From assembly GCA_017620255.1 (NCBI GenBank), contig JAFZQU010000044.1:1-49451 (forward strand): 49,451 nt of DNA, given 5' to 3'. Shown here piece after piece: positions 32,823-41,363 of the stretch. The DNA comes from Lachnospiraceae bacterium. GTDB lineage: Bacteria; Bacillota; Clostridia; Lachnospirales; Lachnospiraceae. Position 1 is the first letter of the stretch. Each line of letters opens with the position of its first letter. The notes beneath the pieces were generated by a model. The model was not told the DNA's origin and did no database searches. It was given only the letters and a program-made list of their open reading frames with translations. The translations under genes were made by a program, and so were the position numbers.

Positions 32823-34897
32823 AACAGTTTCTTATTCCATTTACGAAATCTTTTTCTCTTCATGCGGGCACGTCTGCGGTCTGAAGTGATATATCTGCGT
32901 ATTCCGTAAATGATCAGCAACAGAACAAATACACAGAACAGACAGAAGCCGATACGAAGGATCATCCGCGTTGTATCAATGAAGATGATCTTATGGTCCG
33001 GCTGTACTTTTCTGGGAAGGATCTTGTCTGAATCCACAAGAATGTTGGCAAACTCAAAAACCCCGCTGCTGTTATCCGCATAGTCGATCGTTGTTTCTCC
33101 GACAAAATGCGAATCGATCGAATAGGTCAGCGTGATCACATCATTGGAGTTGCGGTCGGAATAAGCGATCGAAACAGAGGCGTCTTCAAAAGAAGACAGT
33201 TTCGGGATCACAATATAGCCGTGCGGATTGATGGACAGGATTGGCAGGGATGAACCGATGATATCCAGATTGGTATGAAAGAACGTGGCGCTGTTTAAGG
33301 TATAATTTTTCTCGTGTTCTGCCACGTTCAGTTTCTGGAACTGGTTAAAACCGTAATCAAACAGTTTTTGCGTGTCAATAAACTGATCAGGCGCTTCTTC
33401 ACGCATGATCACACAGATCAGCCGCATATCTCCGCGTTGTGCAAGTGTGACCAGGGTCTGTCTTGCTTCGGACGTATATCCGGTCTTTCCGCAGATCACA
33501 CCGTCATAAGCATATTTGAATCCGGGAAGCATTAAATGGTGATTGTCCAGCTTCCGTTCCTGATACTGTTTGTTTGTAGGCGGGATCGTATAGCGCGTGG
33601 ATCCTGCAATGGTCGCGAGAGAGTCATTTTGAAAACATTCTTTTGCGATGATCGCCAGATCATAAGCAGATGAATAATGATCAGGCTGCGGCAGCCCGTT
33701 TGCATTGGCAAAATGCGTATCTTCACATCCGAGAGCGGCTGCCCTTTCGTTCATCATTTCCACGAAGTGATCATAGGTTCCGCCGATCTGTTCGGCGATC
33801 GCGTAGGCAACTTCATTGGCAGAACCGAGCAGCAGACCGTACAGGCACTGCTCCATGGTCAGCTTTTCCCCCTCATCGATGCCGATCCGGCTCGAAGAAC
33901 TCTCGATATTGAAGATGGAATCATGGGAAAAAGTCACGATATCTTCCATGGTGGAGTTTTCCAGTGCCAAAAGACCCGTCATCAGTTTGGTCGTGCTTGC
34001 AGGATAGAGCCTTGCATGAATGTTTTTTTCGTAGAGGATCGCACCGGTGTCAGCCTCCATCAGGATCGCGGACTCGGCCCCAAGCAACGGGCCCTCCGGC
34101 CATCCGTTGATCTCGTTACTCTCCACGCGCATCAGCTTCCGGTTTTCGGCAGCCAGTGCCTGTTCTTCCGTGGGAACGGTATTTACGGCGCTGACCGTTT
34201 CGGTCAACAGAAGGGATGCCAGAAGAAAACAAAGCACGAGCTTTGTGGCAACCTGCGAAAGGATACATTTACAGATCTTGTTTCCCATACGGGAAAACCG
34301 TTCTTCATATTCCGTCATAATGTTGCCGGCATTCATTTCGGCTTCGGCATGCAGATCATATGTTACACGGTCCACCTTCCAGGAAGCCTCCGGGGCTTCT
34401 GTGAGTGCAAAATCAAACAGATCCGTATTATCTGTTTTAAACTCAACAGATCCGTCTTTTTTCAGGATCTGCTCATAACGATGCAGGAAGGTTCTTGAAG
34501 GGAGCCGGCGTTTGGCGTGGCGGTCTTTGGGCCAGGGATCCGAAAAATTCAGGTAGATCTTTGATACTTCATCCCGGTCAAACACATCCGCGATATTCTC
34601 CGCGTCCATGCGGATAAAGACCAGATTGGAAAGAGGTGTTTCCAACTGTTCCATTTTCTGGATCGCACGCAGGAGTACGGAAGAATACTTTTCGATACCG
34701 ACAAAGTTGATCCCGGGATGGCGCTTTGCCATTTCCATGATAAAACGGCCTTTTCCCATGCCGATCTCCACATGGATCTCATGATCGTTTTCAAAAACAC
34801 GATCCCGGAAATGTCCTTTATATTGTTCCGGTTCATGGAGAACGAAAGGGCTTTTTGCGATCACGTGTCTCGAACCGCTGATGTTTCTGAGTCTCAT
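32819..34897 (-). CDS. trmB: In-frame fusion of tRNA m7G46 methyltransferase (TrmB) and D-Ala-D-Ala carboxypeptidase
   Basis: The single frame has 692 codons. Residues 1 to about 211 are a complete TrmB: VEIGMGKGRF, FVGIEKYSSVLLRA, NFSDPWPKDRHAKRRLP, EFKTDN and IMTEYEERFSRMG. Without a stop it continues into a hydrophobic segment (LVLCFLLASLLLTETVSA, about 220-237) and an S11-type penicillin-binding domain with Ser301-x-x-Lys304 (ASTTK), SAN (359-361) and KTG (471-473). It ends with a C-terminal helix (about 650-672) and a basic tail. TrmB works on tRNA in the cytosol, while the carboxypeptidase trims cell-wall pentapeptide outside. The joint helix could place each on its own side. An internal ATG (Met204, 34288) would give a plain carboxypeptidase with a signal peptide, but it lacks a clear ribosome site. 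Confidence 0.88.
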   Translation of the reverse strand: MRLRNISGSRHVIAKSPFVLHEPEQYKGHFRDRVFENDHEIHVEIGMGKGRFIMEMAKRHPGINFVGIEKYSSVLLRAIQKMEQLETPLSNLVFIRMDAENIADVFDRDEVSKIYLNFSDPWPKDRHAKRRLPSRTFLHRYEQILKKDGSVEFKTDNTDLFDFALTEAPEASWKVDRVTYDLHAEAEMNAGNIMTEYEERFSRMGNKICKCILSQVATKLVLCFLLASLLLTETVSAVNTVPTEEQALAAENRKLMRVESNEINGWPEGPLLGAESAILMEADTGAILYEKNIHARLYPASTTKLMTGLLALENSTMEDIVTFSHDSIFNIESSSSRIGIDEGEKLTMEQCLYGLLLGSANEVAYAIAEQIGGTYDHFVEMMNERAAALGCEDTHFANANGLPQPDHYSSAYDLAIIAKECFQNDSLATIAGSTRYTIPPTNKQYQERKLDNHHLMLPGFKYAYDGVICGKTGYTSEARQTLVTLAQRGDMRLICVIMREEAPDQFIDTQKLFDYGFNQFQKLNVAEHEKNYTLNSATFFHTNLDIIGSSLPILSINPHGYIVIPKLSSFEDASVSIAYSDRNSNDVITLTYSIDSHFVGETTIDYADNSSGVFEFANILVDSDKILPRKVQPDHKIIFIDTTRMILRIGFCLFCVFVLLLIIYGIRRYITSDRRRARMKRKRFRKWNKKLF

Positions 34898-34900
34898 AAG

Positions 34901-35998
34901 TTAACTGTTTTCCTCTGCTTTATGGCGTGTAAACAAACGGTCAAACGGCGAAGGCCGCCCGATCAGGAATCCGAAAAACCGTTTGATCAGGAAGACCATA
35001 AGGGTCGAATAAAGAACCAGAACCAGTACGACGACCAGATAGGAGATATATCCTCTTGCCCGGGTCACATAGCGGTTGACCAGCATGGCAAGGTTCTGGG
35101 CAAGATACAGGATCGTTTCGTTGTTGTGCACAACCATAACGATCAGGGAGTTACATCCAAAGAAGGTAACGGGCTTAAACGGCGGCAGGTTTTTGCACAA
35201 AAGGATCAGCCCGAACGACCCTGAAAGAGCCGAGAGAAAATAGAGCCCGGGGTTGTTCAGGACAAGTGAGCGGAAATCTACCGCGCCGTTGAACCGGTGT
35301 ACAAATACATTGATACCGATGAGCAGAATGCCAAGCAGACCCTCCGGATGGAAATACCGGTCACGCTCCCGGAAAAATCCGTATACAAAATACCCGATCG
35401 CGATGAAAGCGCATCCGAATACGGGACGCATGAGCGTCAGGCACAGGTCATGCAGCCGTTCGCCGATACCCGGCGTAAAGGCAACCCTGCCAAGAAGCAT
35501 ATTACAGACGGTTACGGCTGCCGTTGCCACGAGGATGATACAGGCCGTGATCTTGCCTGAGGTCTTTTTCCGGATCAGAAGAAACAGCATTTCCGCGCCA
35601 AAGAGTGCAGGCAGAAACCACAAAACGTTCATGCCGTGCAGGGAAAGGGTATACCATAACTGCAAATACAGGGTTTCCGCTTTGATATTGCCCCGGATCA
35701 GTGCATAGACCACAACGGAAAGATACAGGAGACTGAACCAGAGATACGGGATCATCAGGGAACGCAACCTGCGCCGGTATAAAGTCTTCATATCTGCCGC
35801 TTCATCATTTTTATACCGGATCAGCATGCCTGAGATCACAAAAAACAAAGGCATATGAAAAGAAAAAATGAAAGTGCACAACGGCAGGATATAGGGAGAA
35901 AGTGAAAAGAACCAGTCTCCCTGCAGATGCCCGAGGATCACCAGAAAAATGCCGATCCCTTTGGCCGTATCAAAATAAGTCAGTCTTTTTTGCGCCAT
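34901..35998 (-). CDS. Acyltransferase-3 family membrane protein
   Basis: The protein has 365 residues with about ten helices. It begins RLTYFDTAKGIGIFLVILGH, the standard start of acyltransferase-3 enzymes, with the conserved His at the end of helix 1, then FSFHMPLFFVISGML and RLRSLMIPYLWFSLLY. Members O-acetylate or O-succinylate wall or exopolysaccharide sugars using an acyl donor from the cytosol. A paralogue lies directly upstream and overlaps it by 19 bases. It lies three bases before the TrmB-carboxypeptidase frame, so a cell-wall role is suggested. Confidence 0.88.
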   Translation of the reverse strand: MAQKRLTYFDTAKGIGIFLVILGHLQGDWFFSLSPYILPLCTFIFSFHMPLFFVISGMLIRYKNDEAADMKTLYRRRLRSLMIPYLWFSLLYLSVVVYALIRGNIKAETLYLQLWYTLSLHGMNVLWFLPALFGAEMLFLLIRKKTSGKITACIILVATAAVTVCNMLLGRVAFTPGIGERLHDLCLTLMRPVFGCAFIAIGYFVYGFFRERDRYFHPEGLLGILLIGINVFVHRFNGAVDFRSLVLNNPGLYFLSALSGSFGLILLCKNLPPFKPVTFFGCNSLIVMVVHNNETILYLAQNLAMLVNRYVTRARGYISYLVVVLVLVLYSTLMVFLIKRFFGFLIGRPSPFDRLFTRHKAEENS

Positions 35999-37047
35999 AA
36001 GATTGTTCCTTTTCCCAGCATAAACGGGAAAAACCGATGTATGATCACGATGATCAGGGCCTCAAACAGGAATGTAAAGGCCATGATATTAAACAGAAAA
36101 ACATAGTGTTTGGCGCGGGTCACGATCGTATCGATCTGCCACGCGATCAGGATGGCAGCGTAGAGAACGTATGTGTTGACATGCGTTGCCATGACGATCA
36201 GGGAATTCCTTCCGAAAAACAGGAGCGGATCCAGATATTTCATACGGATGTTTTTGCTGATCAGGATCAGGGATGCGGAACCAAGGAACGCGCACAGATA
36301 AAACAAAGGCACATTTCCAAGGACCAGATAATGGAAGTCCACACAGCCGTTGATCTGCGACAGGAACATATTGATCAGGAACATTACAATACCGGTGATC
36401 AGTTCCGCAAGGGAAAACGAACCGGCGCGCAGAAGCAGCGGATAGAGGGTATAGGCAAGGCCTACAAAAGACATTGCGATGAAGCCTCTTAAGAACACGC
36501 GCAGGAAATCGATCAGGGTCGTAATGACCAGAGAACTCTCATGGGCAGTGTAGATGCCTTTTACGGAAAGCTGCACAAGATAGGACAGGATCGCCAGAAT
36601 AAACACAACCGGAAGACATATCCAGTCAGGCAGTTTCTTTTTCAGGAACAGAAAACCGATCTCCGCGATGAAAAGAGCCGGCAGGAACCATAGAACGGAT
36701 ACGCCGTAAAAGGTAGCAGAAGCGATCAGGTCTTTTACAAACGTAAGCTCTGTGATCTTGCCGCGCCAGACATTGAAGATATCGATGAAAAAGTACAGAA
36801 GACTGAACCAGAAATACGGGATCAGGATCCCGCGCGTTTTTTTCTTAAGAAGCGTATCAAAAGAAAGAGAATCCTCCTGTTTGTGTGCGAGCAGGATACC
36901 GGATACGATAAAAAAGACCGGCATATGAAAAGAAGAGAGCCAGGTTCTTAAGGGGTCGGAAATATACTCGATATGCCCGAGAACAACCAGGATGATGCCA
37001 AAGGCCTTTACCAGGTCCAGGTATTGTAAACGTTTTGACTGTTCCAT
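35980..37047 (-). CDS. Acyltransferase-3 family membrane protein
   Basis: The protein has 355 residues from the ATG at 37047, which follows GGGAGAATCATT; the frame is open for 59 codons further up with no site. It shares the layout of its downstream paralogue: RLQYLDLVKAFGIILVVLGH, SSFHMPVFFIVSGILL, FWFSLLYF and a C-terminal FFGRNSLIVMATH. It is likely a duplicate with a different acceptor or position preference. It is first in a minus-strand run of three genes with a TATAAT at 37079-37084. Confidence 0.88.
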   Translation of the reverse strand: MEQSKRLQYLDLVKAFGIILVVLGHIEYISDPLRTWLSSFHMPVFFIVSGILLAHKQEDSLSFDTLLKKKTRGILIPYFWFSLLYFFIDIFNVWRGKITELTFVKDLIASATFYGVSVLWFLPALFIAEIGFLFLKKKLPDWICLPVVFILAILSYLVQLSVKGIYTAHESSLVITTLIDFLRVFLRGFIAMSFVGLAYTLYPLLLRAGSFSLAELITGIVMFLINMFLSQINGCVDFHYLVLGNVPLFYLCAFLGSASLILISKNIRMKYLDPLLFFGRNSLIVMATHVNTYVLYAAILIAWQIDTIVTRAKHYVFLFNIMAFTFLFEALIIVIIHRFFPFMLGKGTILWRKKD

Positions 37048-37174
37048 AATGATTCTCCCATCCCATCCATTGTAAAAAATTATATGGAAAAACACAAGAA
37101 AATTAAACCTTTTATTTCCTATTGAAATGTTGTATGATACAACGGAATATAGACGAAGATCAAGAGGATAAAAA
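37048..37174. promoter_or_regulatory. Divergent promoter region between acyltransferase and Mrp operons
   Basis: On the minus strand TATAAT lies at 37079-37084 with TTTAAT-type -35 about 17 bases upstream. On the plus strand TATGAT lies at 37133-37138 with a weak TTTTAT at 37110-37115. The stretch is much richer in A and T than the Mrp genes. No Na+- or pH-responsive element was recognised. Confidence 0.55.
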
Positions 37175-37639
37175 ATGTTCTTACTGCTGTTTGCCGCCTG
37201 GGTGATCTTTAACGGCGCCTTCACATGGGAAATTGCATTATTTGGCTTGGGAATATCGGGAATCGTCTATTTTTTCGCATGCCATTTCATGGACTTTTCG
37301 ATCCGGAAAGACATAAGGTGCATCAAAAAATCGGGTATTTTCTGCTGGTTTGTTGCTGCGCTGTTTGTGGAGATCGTGAAAGCAAATCTTGTTACGGCCA
37401 AATGGATCCTGACCAACCGGTACGAGATCGAACCGGTTCTCGTGACTTTTCAAATGCATTTTAAGACCAATATCGCCAGAGTGCTGTATGCAAATTCCAT
37501 CACGCTGACGCCGGGGACCATTACGGTCAAACAGGAGGGAAATACATATACGGTACATGCACTGGAACGTTCTTATGCCGAGGATATCAACGGCGGAAAG
37601 ATCGCGGAGATCCTGTACAGACTGGAGGCGGACGAATGA
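37175..37639 (+). CDS. mrpE: Mrp/Mnh antiporter subunit E
   Basis: The protein has 154 residues. Two N-terminal helices are followed by a cytosolic alpha/beta part with ILTNRYEIEPVLVTFQ and ANSITLTPGTITV, the hallmark of MrpE/MnhE. It begins a ten-gene plus-strand operon with the order E-F-G-D'-E'B-C-D and then further large subunits. MrpE is needed for assembly and full activity of the multi-subunit cation/proton antiporter. The ribosome site AAGAGG is well placed. The stop overlaps the next start as ATGA. Confidence 0.93.
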   Translation: MFLLLFAAWVIFNGAFTWEIALFGLGISGIVYFFACHFMDFSIRKDIRCIKKSGIFCWFVAALFVEIVKANLVTAKWILTNRYEIEPVLVTFQMHFKTNIARVLYANSITLTPGTITVKQEGNTYTVHALERSYAEDINGGKIAEILYRLEADE

Positions 37640-37926
37640 ATCAGATCCTGATGATCGCGATCGGTATCTTATCGATATTTTTATTGATCTGCCTGATCCG
37701 GGCCGTCATCGGTCCGTCGATCGCCGACCGGATCGTATCCGTCAACATGATGGGAACGATCGTAATGGTCATTATCGCCATGCTTGCCATTCTGCTTCAT
37801 GAAGGATATCTGGTGGATATCTGTATCATCTATGCCATGATCAGTTTCCTGGCAGTCGCCACATTGACCAAGATCTTTCTCGGGATATACAGAAAAAGAA
37901 AAGAGAGGGGGACGGAAAATGATTAG
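37636..37926 (+). CDS. mrpF: Mrp/Mnh antiporter subunit F
   Basis: The protein has 96 residues and three helices. LLICLIRAVIGPSIADRIVSVNMMGT, seen in two pieces around GPS, is the MrpF signature with the conserved G-P-S-x-x-D-R. It ends with basic residues. It overlaps mrpE by four bases and mrpG by eight. Confidence 0.92.
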   Translation: MNQILMIAIGILSIFLLICLIRAVIGPSIADRIVSVNMMGTIVMVIIAMLAILLHEGYLVDICIIYAMISFLAVATLTKIFLGIYRKRKERGTEND

Positions 37927-38269
37927 AACGATCATTGCTGCGGCATTCATCATTTTCGGTCTGCTTCTGTTTGCCGTGGAGATCTACGGTGTGAACCGCT
38001 TTTCCTTTATCATGAACAGAATGCACGCCGCCGCGATCGGGGACACGCTGGCTATGATGTCCTGTATGGCGGGGCTGATCATATATTCGGGTTTTAATTT
38101 TACCAGTCTGAAACTGTTGCTGGTCGTTGTATTCCTGTGTTTTTCCTCTCCGGTTTCCTCACATCTGATCATGAATCTTGAGGTGGAGACCAACGAAAAA
38201 GCAAACACGCACTACGAGGAAGAAACGCTTACGGACGAAGACGACCGGTTGGATGACGAGGAGGCGTAA
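37919..38269 (+). CDS. mrpG: Mrp/Mnh antiporter subunit G
   Basis: The protein has 116 residues and three helices, with a long acidic C-terminal tail (ETNEKANTHYEEETLTDEDD) unusual for MrpG. RMHAAAIGDTLAMMSCMAG is the family's conserved H-A-A/G-x-x-D block, and FLCFSSPVSSHLI is the second one. The stop codon directly abuts the next start (TAAATG). Confidence 0.9.
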   Translation: MIRTIIAAAFIIFGLLLFAVEIYGVNRFSFIMNRMHAAAIGDTLAMMSCMAGLIIYSGFNFTSLKLLLVVVFLCFSSPVSSHLIMNLEVETNEKANTHYEEETLTDEDDRLDDEEA

Positions 38270-38524
38270 ATGGATATCATCAATTATATTTTACTTGGGA
38301 TCCTGCTGATCTGCGCCATTTCTGTCAGCTTTTCCAAAAACCTGCTGAATTCGATCATTATCTACATGGCGTTCAGCCTGATCATGTCGATCATCTGGAC
38401 GATCCTGGAATCGCCCGATCTTGCGATCACGGAAGCTGCGGTCGGCGCGGGTGTGACCAGTCTGCTGTTTTTTGTGACGCTCAAACGGATCCGTGCCGTG
38501 AAGGGGGATGAGGAAAATGAGTAG
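38270..38524 (+). CDS. MbhD/DUF4040-type subunit (MrpA C-terminal part)
   Basis: The protein has 84 residues and three helices. IIYMAFSLIMSIIWTILESP, then DLAITEAAVGAGVTSLLFFV, is the DUF4040/MbhD core, normally the C-terminal part of MrpA or subunit D of membrane-bound hydrogenase. Here it is a separate gene, as in the Mbh order. It overlaps the start of the next gene by eight bases. Confidence 0.88.
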   Translation: MDIINYILLGILLICAISVSFSKNLLNSIIIYMAFSLIMSIIWTILESPDLAITEAAVGAGVTSLLFFVTLKRIRAVKGDEENE

Positions 38525-39482
38525 ATTAAGACCATCCCATCAGAACAAACGGGAGTTCCGGTTTAAGGAATGGATGGACGGAAGCGTCGATCCGTATCTG
38601 GGCAATCTGGAAATGAAACCGCAGCAGCTGACGGAAGAAACAAAGGAGCAGTTTGATGAACGTATACAGGATTATGTCAGACTGAATGCGGAACTGTATG
38701 ATACGGAAAAGAACAAAGGCGTCCGGATGTTCCGGATCCTCTACAGGATCAGCAGTGTGATCTGGATCGCGCTTCTGATCGGCGTGATGCTTTTAACGGT
38801 ATCGCATCTGCCGCCGAACGGAGACCCTGACAATCCGGTAAACAACGAAGTTTCGAAACGCTATATCGAGCAGGGCCTTCAGGAAACCGGCGCTGTCAAC
38901 ATCGTCACGGGCATGATCTTAGACTACAGGGCGTTTGATACCTTCGGGGAATCCAACGTACTGTTCATCGCGACGGTAACGGTTCTGATCCTGCTGCGTA
39001 AAAATCAGAAGATGCACAATGAAAAGGATATGAAAGAGGATCAGGATGATGAGAAATATGAGCCGCAAAGCGACACGATCCTGAAAACGGTAGCCAAGGT
39101 TCTTGTTCCCGTGATCTTTGTATTCGGTCTGTATGTGATCCTAAACGGACACCTCGGACCCGGGGGAGGATTTTCCGGTGGCGCCATTATGGGCGCAGGG
39201 CTCATTCTCTACTGCATCACATTCGGTTTTGAAAAAACGGAACGCTTTTTTACGGAAAAGACTTATAAATGGATCAGTTTCACCGCGCTTTCGGTTTACT
39301 GCCTTTCCAAGGCGTATTCCTTCTACACGGGCGCAAACGGGCTTCACAGTCATATTCCGCTTGGGACGCCCGGTGCGATCCTGAGCAGTGGTCTGATCTT
39401 TGTGCTGAATATCTGTGTCGGCATGGTCGTAACCATTACCATGTACACGTTTTACGCCATGTTTCGTAAAGGAGATTTTTAA
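38517..39482 (+). CDS. Fused MbhE-like and MnhB/MbhF subunit
   Basis: The protein has 321 residues from the ATG at 38517, preceded by GAGGAAA. After a charged 75-residue N-terminus, the MbhE-like part shows NPVNNEVSKRYIEQGLQETG and DYRAFDTFGESNVLF. After an acidic linker the MnhB part shows LNGHLGPGGGFSGGAIMGAG and PLGTPGAILSSGLIF. In Pyrococcus Mbh these are two subunits, E and F; in Mrp they are the end of MrpA and MrpB. The fusion here is a variant worth noting. Confidence 0.87.
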   Translation: MSRLRPSHQNKREFRFKEWMDGSVDPYLGNLEMKPQQLTEETKEQFDERIQDYVRLNAELYDTEKNKGVRMFRILYRISSVIWIALLIGVMLLTVSHLPPNGDPDNPVNNEVSKRYIEQGLQETGAVNIVTGMILDYRAFDTFGESNVLFIATVTVLILLRKNQKMHNEKDMKEDQDDEKYEPQSDTILKTVAKVLVPVIFVFGLYVILNGHLGPGGGFSGGAIMGAGLILYCITFGFEKTERFFTEKTYKWISFTALSVYCLSKAYSFYTGANGLHSHIPLGTPGAILSSGLIFVLNICVGMVVTITMYTFYAMFRKGDF

Positions 39483-39856
39483 TGGGAAGCAACCTGTTTA
39501 CAAATTACGGAGAGGCAGTAGCCATGATCCTGTTTGCGATCGGGCTCTCCAATCTGATGCTCCAGAAAAACCTGATCAAAAAGATCATCGGGTTGAATAT
39601 CATGGATTCCGCCGTATATCTCTTTCTTGCCGAGAAAGGGTATATCCGCGGGCATGTGGCGCCGATCATTGTTAACAACGTACAGTCAACGGATGCCTAT
39701 ATCAATCCGATCCCGGCGGGACTTGTGCTGACAGGTATCGTTGTTTCGGTTTCCGTTACGGCGCTGATGCTTTCCCTGACGATCCGTCTCTACAGGCGTT
39801 ACCAGACGCTGGACCTTGATGAGATCTCCATGAAGTTGAAGCAGGAGGGACAATGA
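39482..39856 (+). CDS. mrpC: Mrp/Mnh subunit C (NuoK-like)
   Basis: The protein has 124 residues and three helices. GLSNLMLQKNLIKKIIGLNIMDS, in two parts around KNLIKK, and DPLPQAL-like AYINPIPAGLVLTGIVVSVS match MrpC/MbhG, a relative of NuoK. In the usual protein the last block reads DPLPQALVLTAIVI; the change to NPIPAGLVLTGIVV keeps the pattern. Start and stop overlap both neighbours (TAATG, ATGA). Confidence 0.9.
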   Translation: MGSNLFTNYGEAVAMILFAIGLSNLMLQKNLIKKIIGLNIMDSAVYLFLAEKGYIRGHVAPIIVNNVQSTDAYINPIPAGLVLTGIVVSVSVTALMLSLTIRLYRRYQTLDLDEISMKLKQEGQ

Positions 39857-41349
39857 TGGCGTTCTATCAGAACATCCCCTTCTTTTCCATATTTCTGGCC
39901 ATGTTTTCCGGAACAATATCCTCGGTGCTCCCGCGGAAAGCCGCGCGCATCCTGAATGTTGTGGTGGTTTCCCTGATCATGGCAGCATCTGCGGTTCTGA
40001 CCGTGATCCTTTACGGGCAGGGGCGGAGCTATACCTTTATGATGGGACATTTCCCGGCGCCTTTCGGAAATGAGATCAGGGCCGGTGCGCTGGAAGCCGG
40101 TATGGCCTGCTTTTTCTGTCTGATCATGCTGCTTTCCATGCTCGGCGGACGCAAAAAACTGGACGAGGAAGTGGAGGAGACAAAGCACAATCTGTACTAT
40201 GTGCTGGTCAATCTTCTGCTCAGTTCGCTCTTAGCCATGGTCTATACAAATGACCTGTTTACCGCATACGTCTTCGTGGAGATCAATACGATCGCAGCCT
40301 GCGGGCTGATCATGATCCGCCAGATCGGCCGTACCATTGAGGCGGCGGTCCGGTACATGATCTTAAGCCTGCTCGGATCCGGTCTCTTTCTGGTCGGACT
40401 GGTCCTGTTATATGATCTGACAGGACATCTGTTGATGTCCAATATACAGGAATCTGTCGGCATGCTCATAGAGAACGGCGAATATACGATCCCGCTCCTT
40501 GTGACGATATCCCTGATGTCTGCGGGACTTGCCATCAAAAGCGCACTTTTCCCTTTCCATGCGTGGCTGCCGGATGCATATGGTTATTCCACGGTCAGTT
40601 CCGCTGCGCTTTTATCGAGTCTGGTTTCCAAGGGCTATATCTTCCTGCTGATCAAGATCTACTACCGTGTGATCGGGATTGATTTTATCAGACACAACAA
40701 ACTGATAGACGTGCTTTTTATCTTCGGACTTTCGGGAATGATCTTCGGATCGATCAGCGCGATCAGGGAGAACGATATCCGGCGTATGATCGCCTATTCT
40801 TCCGTGGCGCAGATCGGATATATCTATATGGGGATCGGTATGGGAACGCAGGATGCGATGATCGCTTCCGTTTATCATATTCTGATGCACGGCGCGACCA
40901 AATCCCTGCTTTTCATAGCAGCGATCGGACTCACGGACGTATCCGGCTACAGCAGGCAGTTTATACAGATCACGGGAGCCGGATACCGGAATAAGATAGC
41001 CGGCGTCGGCTTTACGGTCGGAGCTTTGTCCATGGTGGGATTCCCCTGCTTTTCGGGCTTTATTTCCAAACTGCTCTTTGCGCAGGCGGCGATCCACAAT
41101 ACCGGGAAAATGCTTCCCACGCTGATCGTCTTAGGGATCAGTACGATCTTAAACGCGATCTATTTTATGAAGACCGTGCTTCGGATCTATACACCGGTTG
41201 CGGATTCGGATTATCCGGTGCTGCATATGAAGGATCAGAAACTGTATTCCGGTGTGATCATTGCTTTTGTGATCACAAACCTGCTCCTCGGACTGACCTC
41301 CGTGTTTATTGAGGAATGGATCCGCAGGGGACTTATCGTATTCGGTTGA
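39853..41349 (+). CDS. mrpD: Mrp/Mnh subunit D-like antiporter subunit
   Basis: The protein has 498 residues and about 14 helices. TAYVFVEINTIAACGLIMI carries the functional Glu of helix 5. PFHAWLPDAYGYSTVSSAALLSSLVSKGYIFLL, split here by G-Y, is the helix 7-8 region with the key lysine. PCFSGFISK near residue 400 is the usual later block. It is the first of four large ND2/4/5-type subunits. The start is set by GGAGGGACA. Confidence 0.93.
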   Translation: MMAFYQNIPFFSIFLAMFSGTISSVLPRKAARILNVVVVSLIMAASAVLTVILYGQGRSYTFMMGHFPAPFGNEIRAGALEAGMACFFCLIMLLSMLGGRKKLDEEVEETKHNLYYVLVNLLLSSLLAMVYTNDLFTAYVFVEINTIAACGLIMIRQIGRTIEAAVRYMILSLLGSGLFLVGLVLLYDLTGHLLMSNIQESVGMLIENGEYTIPLLVTISLMSAGLAIKSALFPFHAWLPDAYGYSTVSSAALLSSLVSKGYIFLLIKIYYRVIGIDFIRHNKLIDVLFIFGLSGMIFGSISAIRENDIRRMIAYSSVAQIGYIYMGIGMGTQDAMIASVYHILMHGATKSLLFIAAIGLTDVSGYSRQFIQITGAGYRNKIAGVGFTVGALSMVGFPCFSGFISKLLFAQAAIHNTGKMLPTLIVLGISTILNAIYFMKTVLRIYTPVADSDYPVLHMKDQKLYSGVIIAFVITNLLLGLTSVFIEEWIRRGLIVFG

Positions 41350-41363
41350 TTTTGGAGGAGCTT

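Noticed and set aside
33677-34498. A 273-codon plus-strand frame across the TrmB-carboxypeptidase junction
   Set aside because: It is antisense to the fusion, lacks a ribosome site and shows no conserved motif.
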